Assembly: GCA_964486935.1 (NCBI GenBank)
Contig: CAZAPG010000036.1
Coordinates: 6,227-70,226 of the forward strand
Source: CAZAPG01 sp964486935
GTDB lineage: Bacteria; Chloroflexota; Anaerolineae; 4572-78; J111
Direction: 5' to 3'
Length of the DNA stretch: 64,000 bases
This document shows, piece by piece, positions 51,946-61,894 of the stretch (the stretch's first letter is position 1; each line of letters begins with the position of its first letter). The notes under the pieces are model-generated. The model did not search any database and was not told where the DNA came from. It was given only the letters and a program-made list of their open reading frames with translations. The translations under genes were made by a program, and so were the position numbers.

Positions 51946-53061
51946 ATGAGCTGGTCAATAAAAATTGGAACTATATTTGGCATCGATTTGAAAGTTCACT
52001 TTACTTTTTTGCTGATTCTGCTCTGGGGGGCCTTTTTCTATGGCGGTAGCGCCGGCCCGTTGTATGGCATACTGGTAATATTGGCCCTGTTTGTGCTGGT
52101 AGTTTTACACGAGTTGGGGCACAGTTTGGCCGCAATGGGCTTTGGCATCCCGGTTAAAGATATTACGTTGTTACCCATTGGCGGCGTGGCTCGGCTGGAA
52201 CGGATGCCGGAAAAACCGTTTCAAGAACTGGTAGTAGCCCTGGCCGGGCCGCTGGTTAATGTTGTGCTGGCCGTTGGATTGCTGCCCGTTGTCATCGGTT
52301 TGGCCGCCTGGCAATCGACGCCATTTTCGCTGCGGCTATTCACCCAACCGGGGCTGCTGGGCCTGCTGACATTTTTGCTGGGCGCTAATGTTACGCTGGT
52401 GGCATTTAATATGATTCCGGCCTTTCCGCTGGATGGGGGGCGCGTATTCAGGGCTTTGCTTGGCTTTTTTACCAGCTATCAAAAAGCTACCCAAATTGCA
52501 GTCAGCGTTGGCCGGATATTTGCCATTGGTTTGGGGTTATACGGACTCTTTAACGGGCAAATATTTATGGCCTTAATTGCCTTTTTCATCTTTGTAGCCG
52601 GCGGTCAAGAAGGCCAGGCCGTAGCAGCGCGCAGCATTCTGCGCCAGGTTCAGGCGCGACAGGCTCTTAGCAACAACAGCATTGCCCTTTCGCCACACGC
52701 TACGGTGGGGCAGGTGGCAACAATGATGCTCAGTAACCCGCAACCTAATTTTGCCGTGTTAGACCCTGTGAATGGCCAATTTCTGGGAGTCGCCACCAGC
52801 CAGGGCGTAACCCAGGCCATGCAGAAAGGTCAGTGGCACAGGCGCATTACCGAAATTATGCATCACGCCAAAACCATCCCCACTATTGCTCTAACCGCCA
52901 CGTTAGATGAAGTACAGGATAAACTGGCCGAAGCGTCGGGCCAGGTAGTAGCCGTATATGATGGCCTGCACTTTAGGGGTCTGCTTACCACCGGCGATAT
53001 TTACCGGGTTTTCAGGTTTTTATCGCAGGGCGGGCCGGGCGCCCGACGAATTGCCTACTAA
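51946..53061 (+). CDS. Site-2 protease family (M50) membrane metalloprotease with CBS domains
   Basis: 371 residues. Zinc motif H55-E-L-G-H59 lies in VVLHELGHSLAAMGF within the second hydrophobic segment, and the third ligand Asp in NMIPAFPLDGGRVFRAL. Six hydrophobic segments precede a C-terminal pair of CBS modules (about 235-365), e.g. IALSPHATVGQVATMMLSN and ALTATLDEVQDKLAEA. Such proteins cleave membrane-bound regulators; CBS domains may respond to adenylates. GTGGAGG lies before the ATG, with TATACT at 51855-51860 as a possible -10. A terminator follows. Confidence 0.93.
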   Translation: MSWSIKIGTIFGIDLKVHFTFLLILLWGAFFYGGSAGPLYGILVILALFVLVVLHELGHSLAAMGFGIPVKDITLLPIGGVARLERMPEKPFQELVVALAGPLVNVVLAVGLLPVVIGLAAWQSTPFSLRLFTQPGLLGLLTFLLGANVTLVAFNMIPAFPLDGGRVFRALLGFFTSYQKATQIAVSVGRIFAIGLGLYGLFNGQIFMALIAFFIFVAGGQEGQAVAARSILRQVQARQALSNNSIALSPHATVGQVATMMLSNPQPNFAVLDPVNGQFLGVATSQGVTQAMQKGQWHRRITEIMHHAKTIPTIALTATLDEVQDKLAEASGQVVAVYDGLHFRGLLTTGDIYRVFRFLSQGGPGARRIAY

Positions 53062-53080
53062 AATCCGTCTACCACCCTCT

Positions 53081-53106
53081 AAAGGCGCAAAACACCTTGC
53101 GCCTTT
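53081..53106 (+). terminator. Rho-independent terminator after the site-2 protease gene
   Basis: AAAGGCGCAA (53081-53090) and TTGCGCCTTT (53097-53106) form a perfect 10-bp stem followed by TTTT. Confidence 0.9.
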
Positions 53107-53237
53107 TTTATTTCCATCTGTACGCTTTATCTCTATGGCGTCACTTTCCTTTAAATTTAGGATACCACAAAAATTTGCCGCTCATCCAAAACAAGACAAT
53201 TTATAGACAAATTATTTACAAAACAACAATAAAATAT

Positions 53238-53288
53238 ATAATTGGAATCACCAATTATTTTTGACAAATATTTTGCCTGTGGTATAGT
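53238..53288 (+). promoter_or_regulatory. Promoter and candidate operator of the marR-efflux operon
   Basis: TTGACA (53261-53266) and TATAGT (53283-53288) are 16 bases apart. Just upstream, ATAATTGG (53238-53245) and CCAATTAT (53251-53258) form an 8-bp inverted repeat around 5 bases, a size typical of MarR sites. A second TTGACA is at 53375-53380. The remainder of the AT-rich 425-bp gap shows nothing else. Confidence 0.55.
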
Positions 53289-53492
53289 TTCCGGCGCTAA
53301 TAATTTGCCTGTTAATATTTAGTGTTAAAAATATTTAATATTACTAATTAAATTGACAATCCCCTCGGTCAACCTTGACAAATTAGAACTGATGTGCTAA
53401 TTTTAAGGCTGTTTTTCCTTCATAAAATAATCCCCATTAACAAAAAATGAGGCGGTTGGCAATAAGCTGTTGTTCACCTATAAAATTTGCAG

Positions 53493-54050
53493 ATGACTAT
53501 CATTTCTCAAACCAAACAAGAACAAATCAGAAGAATTCATGAAACTTTTTCTATGTTCATGCGTATATCCAAACGGTGGTTTGTGCAACGGCTGCAATCA
53601 TCTGGCTTAACCCTGCCCCAATTTGTCACCCTGGCCACTTTGGCCGCCCATAAAAAAGCCTGCACCATGACCGATTTAACCAATGTTACTTTTCAAGACC
53701 CCCCCACCACCACCGGCATTATTGACAGGTTGGTAAAAACTCATCTGGTTCGACGCACCCGCAGCGAGACCGACCGGCGGGTGGTGCTGGTTCAGGCCAC
53801 GCAAGCCGGCATAGAGCTGATTAACCAGATAGAAGACAATATGATGCAAGAAGCTCTGCCCACCTACGACACGCTTACCGATGACGAACTGGCCACCCTG
53901 GAACAGTTGCTGGGACGCCTGCTGCGAGTCCACCTGAAACAGACAAATTCATTACAAGAGGCCGACATAGATGCCGAACTTGAAAAACTAGAGTTATTTA
54001 TCAAAGACCCAATTGCCTACATGAAATTAGAAACTGAAAAAACCGGCTGA
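53493..54050 (+). CDS. MarR family transcriptional regulator
   Basis: About 185 residues with ATG 53493; a TTG at 53487 is also in frame, and no strong ribosome site is seen. The winged helix reads LTLPQFVTLATLAAH, then MTDLTNVTFQDPPTTTGIID (recognition helix) and the wing VRRTRSETDRRVVLVQATQA. The C-terminal dimer helices are longer than usual. It probably represses the efflux genes that start 23 bases downstream, with ligand binding releasing it. Confidence 0.93.
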   Translation: MTIISQTKQEQIRRIHETFSMFMRISKRWFVQRLQSSGLTLPQFVTLATLAAHKKACTMTDLTNVTFQDPPTTTGIIDRLVKTHLVRRTRSETDRRVVLVQATQAGIELINQIEDNMMQEALPTYDTLTDDELATLEQLLGRLLRVHLKQTNSLQEADIDAELEKLELFIKDPIAYMKLETEKTG

Positions 54051-54072
54051 TTACTCATTTGGAGGAAAAACT

Positions 54073-55473
54073 GTGAGAAAATTTTTAGTTCTCCCTTTAA
54101 TTATGCTGATACTTTCTGCCTGCGCCGGCAATTCCGCCGGCGCCGCCGAAAACGCCCAGGCCGCCCCCCAGGCCACCCCGGAAGAGCGCGCCGTTCCCAT
54201 TGAAATCGCCCTGGTTGAAACCGGCGACATCAATCTGGTATTTTCCTACTCCGGCAGTCTAAAACCGACCGATGAAGTGAACATTGTACCTGGCGCAGTT
54301 GGCCGGGTCGAGTCGGTCTTGGTTGAAGTGGGCGACCAGGTTAAAGCCGGCGACCCAATTGCCATTGTAGAGGATGACACCTATGCGGTGCAAATTAAGC
54401 AGGCCCAGGCCGCGCTAACCACGGCCCAACTCAACCTGGCCAAAATGGAGCTTGGCTCCCGGCCCGAAGAAATTGCCGCCGCCCAGGCCGCGGTTGAACT
54501 GGCCCGCGCCGCTCTCAACGACGTAGCCAGCGTGAGCGACGATGAGCGCACCCGCGCCGCCGCCGAACTGGCTCGCGCCGAAGCCGCCCTAAAAAAAGCG
54601 CAGGCCGATTACGATAAAATAGCCTGGGCCGGCGATGTTGGCTCTACCCCGCAGGCGCTGGCGCTCCAGCAAGCCACCATCGCCTATGAAAACGCCCTGG
54701 CCAACTACAATTTGGATACTAACCCCAGCGACTCCCAGCTATCGCCCCTGATGCTGCAACTGGCCCAGGCCGAACTAAACCTGGCCCTTAAAATAGACCC
54801 CTACCGGGAAGTCGATTTTGCCACCGCCCGGGCCGGTATTCAGCAGGCCGAAGCCGCCCTGGAACTGGCCGAACTGCAACTGGCCGAAACCACCATCACC
54901 GCCCCCTTCGATGGCGTCATCTCCCAACTCAACATCAGCCAGGGCAGCCGGGTTAGCCAGCAAGGCTCCATCGCCTCGCTCATTTCTAACGAGCTTGAAG
55001 CGCAGGTTGAAGTACAGGAAAATCTTATCAGCCAGGTTGAGCAGGGCCAGAGCGCCTCGTTACAGGTAACCGCCTATCCGGGGCAGGATTTCCCCGGCGT
55101 AGTCACCAGCGTTGCTCCGCAAGCCGACCCGCAAACCCGCACCTTTACCGTTAAGGTAAAGCCAACCGGGGGAGAAGAGTTGCTGCGCAGCGGAATGTTC
55201 GCCAGTGTTTCCATTCTGGCCCAGGAAAACAAAAACACCATTCTGGCCCCCAGAGCGGCTGTTGTGCAAGATGGCAGCCAACCCTACGTTTTTGTAGTAA
55301 ACGACGACAGCGCCGTTGAACAGCGCACCGTTACCACCGGCCTGTTCGACAACAACCGCGTTGAAATTTTGGCCGGCCTCAAACCCGGCGAGGCCGTGGT
55401 GGTTGCCGGTCAACCCAACCTGATAGACGGGGCCAAAATTGAAATTGTTAACGACCCCCGCGTGGCCGACTAA
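54073..55473 (+). CDS. RND efflux periplasmic adaptor (membrane fusion) lipoprotein
   Basis: 466 residues from GTG 54073, chosen because TTGGAGG is 8 bases before it. Lipobox LSAC gives a Cys at about 16. The lipoyl half-motif VNIVPGAVGRVESVLVEVGD and its second half TTITAPFDGVISQLNISQGS flank a long alpha-hairpin (about 110-260, Ala-rich). The beta-barrel QVTAYPGQDFPGVVTSVAP and membrane-proximal parts follow. It bridges the inner-membrane pump to the envelope. No outer-membrane channel gene is present, as expected if this lineage has no classical outer membrane. Coupled to the pump gene 38 bases on. Confidence 0.95.
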   Translation: MRKFLVLPLIMLILSACAGNSAGAAENAQAAPQATPEERAVPIEIALVETGDINLVFSYSGSLKPTDEVNIVPGAVGRVESVLVEVGDQVKAGDPIAIVEDDTYAVQIKQAQAALTTAQLNLAKMELGSRPEEIAAAQAAVELARAALNDVASVSDDERTRAAAELARAEAALKKAQADYDKIAWAGDVGSTPQALALQQATIAYENALANYNLDTNPSDSQLSPLMLQLAQAELNLALKIDPYREVDFATARAGIQQAEAALELAELQLAETTITAPFDGVISQLNISQGSRVSQQGSIASLISNELEAQVEVQENLISQVEQGQSASLQVTAYPGQDFPGVVTSVAPQADPQTRTFTVKVKPTGGEELLRSGMFASVSILAQENKNTILAPRAAVVQDGSQPYVFVVNDDSAVEQRTVTTGLFDNNRVEILAGLKPGEAVVVAGQPNLIDGAKIEIVNDPRVAD

Positions 55474-55511
55474 CGCCATAAGCTGCCAATTTCAGAAAGG
55501 ACAGATTATTT

Positions 55512-58500
55512 ATGGCTCTTACCAAATTAGCTCTGCAAAGACCCCTGACCATGTTAATGATTATTGTCACCCTGGTAATTATGGGCTGGCAGGGGTACAA
55601 CCGGCTGTTGTTAGACCGATTTCCCGCAGTCGATTTTCCTTTTGTAAGCATTACCACCGTATTTCCCGGCGCTTCGCCCGAAGACGTTGAAGAACTGGTC
55701 ATCAAACCCATTGAAGATGCGGTTTCCACCATCTCCGGCATCGACGAAATCAACTCCACCGCCGTTGAAGGCGTAGGCACCGTAATTATTGCCTTTGTTG
55801 AAGGCACCGACGGCAACGCCGCCGCCATCGACGTGGAGCGGCAAGTTTCTACCGTGCGCGACCTGCTGCCCGCCGAAGCCGAAGACCCGACCGTGGGCAA
55901 GTTTGACCTCAACGCCATCCCCGTGCTGATTATGACCCTCAGCGGGCCGCAAAGCCAGGAAGCCCTGTTTGAACTGGCCGATGAAACCATCAAAACCCGC
56001 CTGCAATCCGTGCCCGGCGTGGCTTCGGTTCGGGTATCGGGCGGGCGCGAACGAGAGGTGCAGGTTTTGGTAGACCCGGTCAAACTGGCCGGTTTTGGCC
56101 TCACCTTAAGCGATGTGCAGCGCAAACTGTCGGAAAACAACCTGACTTTTCCGGCCGGTTCCATTGAAGAAGGCCGCCAGAAAATATCGGTTCGCTCCGT
56201 GGGAGAATTCACCGGTCTGGCCGATATTGAGAACCTGGTTATCAAAGAGGCCGACCAAAGAGGCGGGCAGGTTTACCTGCAAGATGTCGCCACCGTTCAA
56301 TTTGGCCTGAAAGATAGAAACAGCATCTTGCGCTACAACGGCCAGGATGCAGTTAGCGTTAGCGCGGTCAAAGCCAGCGACGCCAACACCGTTGAAGTAG
56401 TTGACAATATCAATAGCGCCATCGAAGAAATTAACCAGGAACTCCCCCCCGGCGCAGAATTAACCGTGGTAGTTGACAGCTCAGAATTTATCCGCGAGTC
56501 AGTTACCGCCGTGCTGGAAGACCTGATATTGGCCGTGCTCATTACCGGCCTGGTTATTTTAGTTTTTCTGCACACCATCCGCAGCACCTTTATAGTGCTG
56601 CTGGCCGTGCCCACCTCCATCATCTTTACCTTTTTGGTTATGTGGATGCTGGGCTTCAGCCTGAACCAGCTAACCCTGCTGGCCCTCACCCTGGTTATTG
56701 GTATTTTGGTAGACGACTCAATTGTGGTGATTGAAAACATCGAGCGCCACCTGGAAATGAACAAACCCCCCATGCAGGCCGCCCTGGAAGGGCGCTCCGA
56801 AATTGGGCTGGCGGCCATGACCATTACCCTGGTCGATGTGGTGGTCTATTTGCCGGTCGCCTTTACCTCTGGCATTGTAGGGCAGTTCTTTTACTCATAC
56901 GGGGTAACAGTCGCCGTGGCCGCGCTCTCCTCGCTGTTTGTGGCCTTTACGTTGACCCCCATGCTGGCCGGGCTATGGCTTAAAGACCCCACCAGGACGC
57001 CAACCAAACCGCGTGGCCTGCGCAAATACTTTGGCTACTTGCTCTGGCCTGTATTAAAGATATGGAATGGTTTTGTATTTGTGTTTGAAAAAGCTTTCGA
57101 TTTGCTGGCCCGGTTCTATGGCGCTACCTTACGCTTTTTCCTGTACAACTGGGCTACCCAAATGCTGGCCGTTATTCTGGCCGTGGTCGCTCTGGCCGGT
57201 GGAGTTTATCTGGTTGTTGGCGGCTTTGTTGGCACCGAATTTTTCCCCCAGGAAGATGACGGCCAGATACGCCTCACCCTGGAGATGCCCGCCGGCACCA
57301 ACCTTGACACCACCGACCACGTAGCCCGCCAGCTTGAAACCATCATCCTCAGCGAAGTACCGGAACTATCGGCCATTCAAACCCAGGTGGGTGCCGGCGG
57401 CGGGGGCGGCGGCCCCGGCGGCGGCGGCGGGCGGTCGGCAAACGCCGCTACCATTAACATGATACTGGTAGATAAAGAAGACCGCCAGCGCAGCACCACC
57501 GAAGTTATCGAGGCGCTGCGCCCCAAATTTGAAAATATTCCCGAAGCAACCATCGCTATGGTTCTGAATTCTGCCGGCGGCGGAGGCGGCACGCCTATTC
57601 AGGTACGGGTGTTTGGCAACGACCCCAACCGGCTCATCGAACTGGCCAACCAGATTGAGGCCGTTATGCGCGCCGTACCCGGCGCCGCCGATATCAAAAA
57701 CACCGACGCCGCCCGCTCGCCCGAAACGCAACTGCTGGTTGATAGAGCCAGCGCCACCGATTTGGGGCTGGCCCCCGCGCAGGTAGCTACTACCCTGCGT
57801 ACCGCCCTCAGCGGCAGCCAGGCCGGAAAATTCGACCCGCAAGACGGTTCTACAGAAATTGATATCACCGTACGCGCTACCCAGGCCGCCCGCGATGACC
57901 TGACTCAGTTGCTCCAAATACCGGTAAAATTTGCAGAAGGTCAGCCGGTGACGCTGGGCCGAGTGGTTGACCAGGAAAGCAGCCTCTCGCCGGCCCGAAT
58001 TACCCGCGCCAATCGTCAGCGCGTGCTGACCATTGGCAGCGGCGTTAGCGGGCGCGCCGCCGGCGATGTGACCGACTCGATTGAGGCGGCCATCAACGAG
58101 CAAGTCCAATTTCCCCCCGGCTACGGCTATAGATTTGTCGGAGAATCCGAAATACAACGCGAGTCGTTTGCCCAATTAGGACAATCCATTCTGTTGGGTA
58201 TTGCCCTCATTTACATTTTGTTGGTGGCCCTTTACCAAAGCTGGCTGCAACCCCTGGCCATTATGTTTTCGCTGCCCGTAACCCTGGTGGGCGCATTTGG
58301 CGGGCTGTGGCTAACCGGCTACACGCTCAACCTCATCTCGCTGCTGGGCATTGTGTTGCTTACCGGCGTCGTCACCAAAAACGCCATCCTCATTGTTGAT
58401 TTTACAAACCAGCTTAGAGAAGAAGGGTTCGAGCGAAAGGCTGCGCTGGCCCGGGCCGGACGCCTGCGCCTGCGGGCCGTGTTAATGACCACCTTAACCC

Positions 58501-58838
58501 TGGTATTTGCCCTGCTGCCCCTGTTGCTTGGGGCCGGGGCCGGTTCAGAAAACCGCGCTCCGCTGGCTGCCGTGGTAATTGGCGGCACCATCTCTTCCAC
58601 CCTGCTAACCCTTATTCTGGTTCCCGTGGTTTACAACTTCTTTGATTGGGGCAGCGGTTTGGGGATGAGCCTTATCAGAAAAATATTTGGTCTCGACTCC
58701 CCGGAAGAGGTTACTGCCGAAGACAAGTCGCCTAAAGAGTCGCCCAAACCGGCCACGCCGCCCAAACCCACGCCGCAACCCGGCTCGGCCATCTCATTTC
58801 ACCCATCTTCATCAGACCCGGAACCCGACGCCGCCTAG
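55512..58838 (+). CDS. RND family efflux pump permease
   Basis: 1108 residues, AcrB-type with twelve membrane spans. The proton-relay acids Asp401-Asp402 lie in IGILVDDSIVVIENIE and Lys956 in GVVTKNAILIVDF, matching AcrB Asp407, Asp408 and Lys940. The first span and porter entry read MLMIIVTLVIMGWQGY and DFPFVSITTVFPGASPEDVE. An unusual Gly-rich insertion (GAGGGGGGPGGGGG) lies in the second porter region at about 630-645, with another GGGGG near 687. The C-terminus has a Pro/Ser-rich tail. It should use the proton gradient to export drugs or lipids. It is third in the marR-adaptor-pump unit. Confidence 0.96.
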   Translation: MALTKLALQRPLTMLMIIVTLVIMGWQGYNRLLLDRFPAVDFPFVSITTVFPGASPEDVEELVIKPIEDAVSTISGIDEINSTAVEGVGTVIIAFVEGTDGNAAAIDVERQVSTVRDLLPAEAEDPTVGKFDLNAIPVLIMTLSGPQSQEALFELADETIKTRLQSVPGVASVRVSGGREREVQVLVDPVKLAGFGLTLSDVQRKLSENNLTFPAGSIEEGRQKISVRSVGEFTGLADIENLVIKEADQRGGQVYLQDVATVQFGLKDRNSILRYNGQDAVSVSAVKASDANTVEVVDNINSAIEEINQELPPGAELTVVVDSSEFIRESVTAVLEDLILAVLITGLVILVFLHTIRSTFIVLLAVPTSIIFTFLVMWMLGFSLNQLTLLALTLVIGILVDDSIVVIENIERHLEMNKPPMQAALEGRSEIGLAAMTITLVDVVVYLPVAFTSGIVGQFFYSYGVTVAVAALSSLFVAFTLTPMLAGLWLKDPTRTPTKPRGLRKYFGYLLWPVLKIWNGFVFVFEKAFDLLARFYGATLRFFLYNWATQMLAVILAVVALAGGVYLVVGGFVGTEFFPQEDDGQIRLTLEMPAGTNLDTTDHVARQLETIILSEVPELSAIQTQVGAGGGGGGPGGGGGRSANAATINMILVDKEDRQRSTTEVIEALRPKFENIPEATIAMVLNSAGGGGGTPIQVRVFGNDPNRLIELANQIEAVMRAVPGAADIKNTDAARSPETQLLVDRASATDLGLAPAQVATTLRTALSGSQAGKFDPQDGSTEIDITVRATQAARDDLTQLLQIPVKFAEGQPVTLGRVVDQESSLSPARITRANRQRVLTIGSGVSGRAAGDVTDSIEAAINEQVQFPPGYGYRFVGESEIQRESFAQLGQSILLGIALIYILLVALYQSWLQPLAIMFSLPVTLVGAFGGLWLTGYTLNLISLLGIVLLTGVVTKNAILIVDFTNQLREEGFERKAALARAGRLRLRAVLMTTLTLVFALLPLLLGAGAGSENRAPLAAVVIGGTISSTLLTLILVPVVYNFFDWGSGLGMSLIRKIFGLDSPEEVTAEDKSPKESPKPATPPKPTPQPGSAISFHPSSSDPEPDAA

Positions 58839-58871
58839 TTTGGCTTAAATGAAGGAATAGAGTAACAACTT

Positions 58872-61748
58872 ATGATAAACAAACATTGGATTATCCTTGC
58901 AACCCTGCTGATTCTGCTGATTGGCTGCGGGCCGGTAAGCCTTGAACACGAAGCGCAAGAAAAACGCCAGCCTATCGACCTGTCAAACTGGCCTACCCCG
59001 CCGGCCCAAGCCTCTACCCCCACCCCCACCCCTTTTCCCAAAACCACGCTGGCGCCTATCCCTACCCAAACCGTCGATAATAGTCAAACCGCCTCTCAGC
59101 CGGCCAGCGCATTAGATTTAAGCGGCAACCCCACCCAGCTAGTAGCCCAGGTTAGCGCCCTCACCGGCGGGCTGACCCCCGTCGGCGTCATTACCGTTTC
59201 TGCCGATGAGTCGGCCTTGCGCCAGAGTTCAGATAGTTCTGCCGATATCATCGACACCTTAAGTCAGGGAACGCTGGCCGCTGCGCTGGGCAAAAGCGAA
59301 AACGGCGACTGGGTGTATGTCATCACCCAATCGCTGAACCAGGGTTGGCTGCCCCTGGCCGACACCCAGGTAACGTTGGGCAACCTGGGCAAAGCGCCGC
59401 TGCTGCCGCCCGACCAACTGGCAACCGCGTCACAAAACCCGGCTCCGGCAGCAGCCGCGCCCAACCTTGATGCCGGCCTGATAACCGAACTGGCAAGCGC
59501 GGGCGGCAACCTGCTGCAAACGCTGGGCTTGCGCCCGGTAGCGGTGGCCTTTACCACCCAAGATGACACCGCCGTTCGTCAGCGGCCCGCCGGTGAGGCC
59601 GGGCTGGTAAGCGTCAAGGCTTCGGGCGAGATTATGGGCATTCTGGGCAAAAACCCCGCCGGCGATTGGGTGTATGTTATCACCATCAACCGTGAAACCG
59701 GCTGGATACCGCTGGCCAGCCTGCGCGTTGTGGGCGATTTGAGCGCGGCTCCCTCGCTGCCGGCTGACCCGCTGGCGGCTGCCCTGGCCCGGCTCAATCC
59801 CCCGGCTGCCGGCTCCGGTAGCAATACAGCCGGCCCTGCCGTAGATGTCAACCAACTGGAAACTGTGGCCCTGGCGCGGGTCAACAACCCGGCCCTTAAT
59901 TTACGCCAGCGCCCCGGAGCCGGCTACAAACTGCTGGATACCCTGAACCAGGGCGACGCGGTTGCCATTTTGGGCGTAAACCGCGATGGCGAGTGGGCCT
60001 TGGTAAAAACGGCCAACAACCGTTTGGGCTGGGCTTCGGTGGACTTTTTGGAGGCGGATGGCTCGCTGGCCGGCGCGCCCCAATTACGCACTCTCCCCCC
60101 CAGCAACTCTGACCCCGCCGGCCAGGTTGCGCCGATGGCGCTTGTTTCTGAGGCAGCCGGCCAGCCGGTAGCAGATGCGCCGGCTGCGCCCCAACCTCAA
60201 CCGGCTGCCGTGTCTGCTCAAACTCCGGCGGACAGCGGGTTGAACCTGCCCGCCAACACCCTGGCTGCGGTAGCCAACGGCAAAGGGGCTGAAAAAATAG
60301 AGCTGCGGCGCGGCCCGGGCAACAGCTATGGCCCGGTGGCCGAGTTAACTGTTGACGAATCGTTGCAAATACTGGCCGTAAACCGGCAGCGAGACTGGAC
60401 CGTGGTCAAAACCGCTCTCAGCGAAGTAGGCTGGGCGCCGTTGAGCAGCTTAACCATCACCGAAGGCTCGATAGAAAATGCCGCAGTTGTCACCACAGCC
60501 TGGGTTAAAAGCAACGCCCTGGAAGTTAAAGACGGGCCAGGTATCTATTTTAACACCGTCGGCACGCTGGCAATTGACAACCTGGTTTCAATTATTGCGC
60601 TCGATGAGGGCCGCAGTTGGGCGCTGGTAGAAACGCTCACCGGCGGGCAGGGCTGGTTGCCGCTGCGATTTCTTGACAGCGCCGGGCCGCTGGAGCAGAT
60701 ACCTCAAATTCCGGCCTCCCGGTTAGCCCAATCCCCGGCCAGCAGCGGGCCGGCGCTGCCTGCGCCCGTTGGACCGCCCGGCGGCAAACTGGTCTTTCAA
60801 ACCTCCAGCGGCGGCGATATTATGCTCATCAACGCCGATGGCAGCGGGCTGCGCCGCCTGACCAGCGGCATCGACCCGGTGCTCTCGCGCGACGGCCAGA
60901 AAGTTGCTTTTACTCGCTGGCAGGGAGATACCGGCACGCTGTGGACCATCAACACCGACGGCACAAATGAACGCGCCGTTTTAGGCGAAACACGCAAAGC
61001 CAAGGGCGCGGATTGGTCGCCGGATGACTCGCAAATTGTGCTCAATTTTCAACATGGCGGGCGCGTGGAAGACAAGCGCGATTGCAACACCCTGTCGGAA
61101 GGTTCGGGAGCCAACATTCCACGCAACGCCACCAATGTCAGCTTTGACATAAGCGACGAAGGCCGGCTCGTACTGTGCTTTACCCTGCCGCCCGACCCGT
61201 ATTGGAGTTTGCGGGTGGTCAACCTGGCCGATGGCAGCTTTGAAGACAAGTACGGCGGCACATACGCCTTTCGCCCGGCCTGGGACCCGGCCAACCCCTG
61301 GCGCATCATTTCCGACTCTGGCAACGGCATTTTGGCCGTAGATGTCAACCGCGAGGCATACCGCCAACCGTTAACCACGGAAATCAATGACGGCTCGCCG
61401 GTATTTTCGCCCGATGGGCGCTTTATTGCCGTAGTTACCGACGTGCAGGGCGGGCATGATATTTTCCGCATGAACGCCGATGGCAGCGGGCGGGCGCGGC
61501 TGACCCAAACTCCGCTGTGGGTGCCGGTTCAGCCCAGCAGCAGCGGCCAGCAGTGGAACAATGTATCGCCCGCCTGGTCGCCCGACGGGTCGCAACTGGC
61601 CTTTTTAACCGACCGCGCCGGTCGCTGGGAAATTTGGATTATGAACGCCGACGGCTCAAATCAACGCCCCATGTTCTCCGATGAAATCAATAACCAGCTA
61701 AACATTACCTACGAGTTTGTAGATGAACGGGCGTTAAGCTGGCGGTAA
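58872..61748 (+). CDS. SH3b-repeat / PD40 beta-propeller lipoprotein
   Basis: 958 residues. Lipobox LLIGC gives Cys at about 18. After a Pro/Thr-rich tether are five bacterial SH3-like units at about 105-170, 230-295, 335-395, 475-535 and 545-605, each with a pattern such as NLRQRPGAGYKLLDTLNQGD and a WxxV/I-type strand. From about 635 to the end is a TolB/PD40-like propeller with repeated MLINADGSGLRRLTSG, TINTDGTNERAVL, RMNADGSGRARLTQ and IMNADGSNQRPMF. It may bind cell-wall peptides or glycans at the surface. It follows the efflux pump gene by 33 bases and may be read together; the link in function is unknown. Confidence 0.9.
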   Translation: MINKHWIILATLLILLIGCGPVSLEHEAQEKRQPIDLSNWPTPPAQASTPTPTPFPKTTLAPIPTQTVDNSQTASQPASALDLSGNPTQLVAQVSALTGGLTPVGVITVSADESALRQSSDSSADIIDTLSQGTLAAALGKSENGDWVYVITQSLNQGWLPLADTQVTLGNLGKAPLLPPDQLATASQNPAPAAAAPNLDAGLITELASAGGNLLQTLGLRPVAVAFTTQDDTAVRQRPAGEAGLVSVKASGEIMGILGKNPAGDWVYVITINRETGWIPLASLRVVGDLSAAPSLPADPLAAALARLNPPAAGSGSNTAGPAVDVNQLETVALARVNNPALNLRQRPGAGYKLLDTLNQGDAVAILGVNRDGEWALVKTANNRLGWASVDFLEADGSLAGAPQLRTLPPSNSDPAGQVAPMALVSEAAGQPVADAPAAPQPQPAAVSAQTPADSGLNLPANTLAAVANGKGAEKIELRRGPGNSYGPVAELTVDESLQILAVNRQRDWTVVKTALSEVGWAPLSSLTITEGSIENAAVVTTAWVKSNALEVKDGPGIYFNTVGTLAIDNLVSIIALDEGRSWALVETLTGGQGWLPLRFLDSAGPLEQIPQIPASRLAQSPASSGPALPAPVGPPGGKLVFQTSSGGDIMLINADGSGLRRLTSGIDPVLSRDGQKVAFTRWQGDTGTLWTINTDGTNERAVLGETRKAKGADWSPDDSQIVLNFQHGGRVEDKRDCNTLSEGSGANIPRNATNVSFDISDEGRLVLCFTLPPDPYWSLRVVNLADGSFEDKYGGTYAFRPAWDPANPWRIISDSGNGILAVDVNREAYRQPLTTEINDGSPVFSPDGRFIAVVTDVQGGHDIFRMNADGSGRARLTQTPLWVPVQPSSSGQQWNNVSPAWSPDGSQLAFLTDRAGRWEIWIMNADGSNQRPMFSDEINNQLNITYEFVDERALSWR

Positions 61749-61757
61749 TAATAGCAG

Positions 61758-61796
61758 GGGCCAATGCGTCAAACCGGTAGCATTGGCCCTTTTTTG
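61758..61796 (+). terminator. Rho-independent terminator
   Basis: GGGCCAATGC (61758-61767) and GCATTGGCCC (61780-61789) form a perfect 10-bp stem followed by TTTTTT. Confidence 0.93.
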
Positions 61797-61894
61797 TTCT
61801 GTATCTAAAGCAGGAGTGTGGTATACTTTAGCCACACATTTTGTTTTATGCCGGCTAACAATGTCCCCAAAGTGCTGATTTAAGCTACCGGCCT

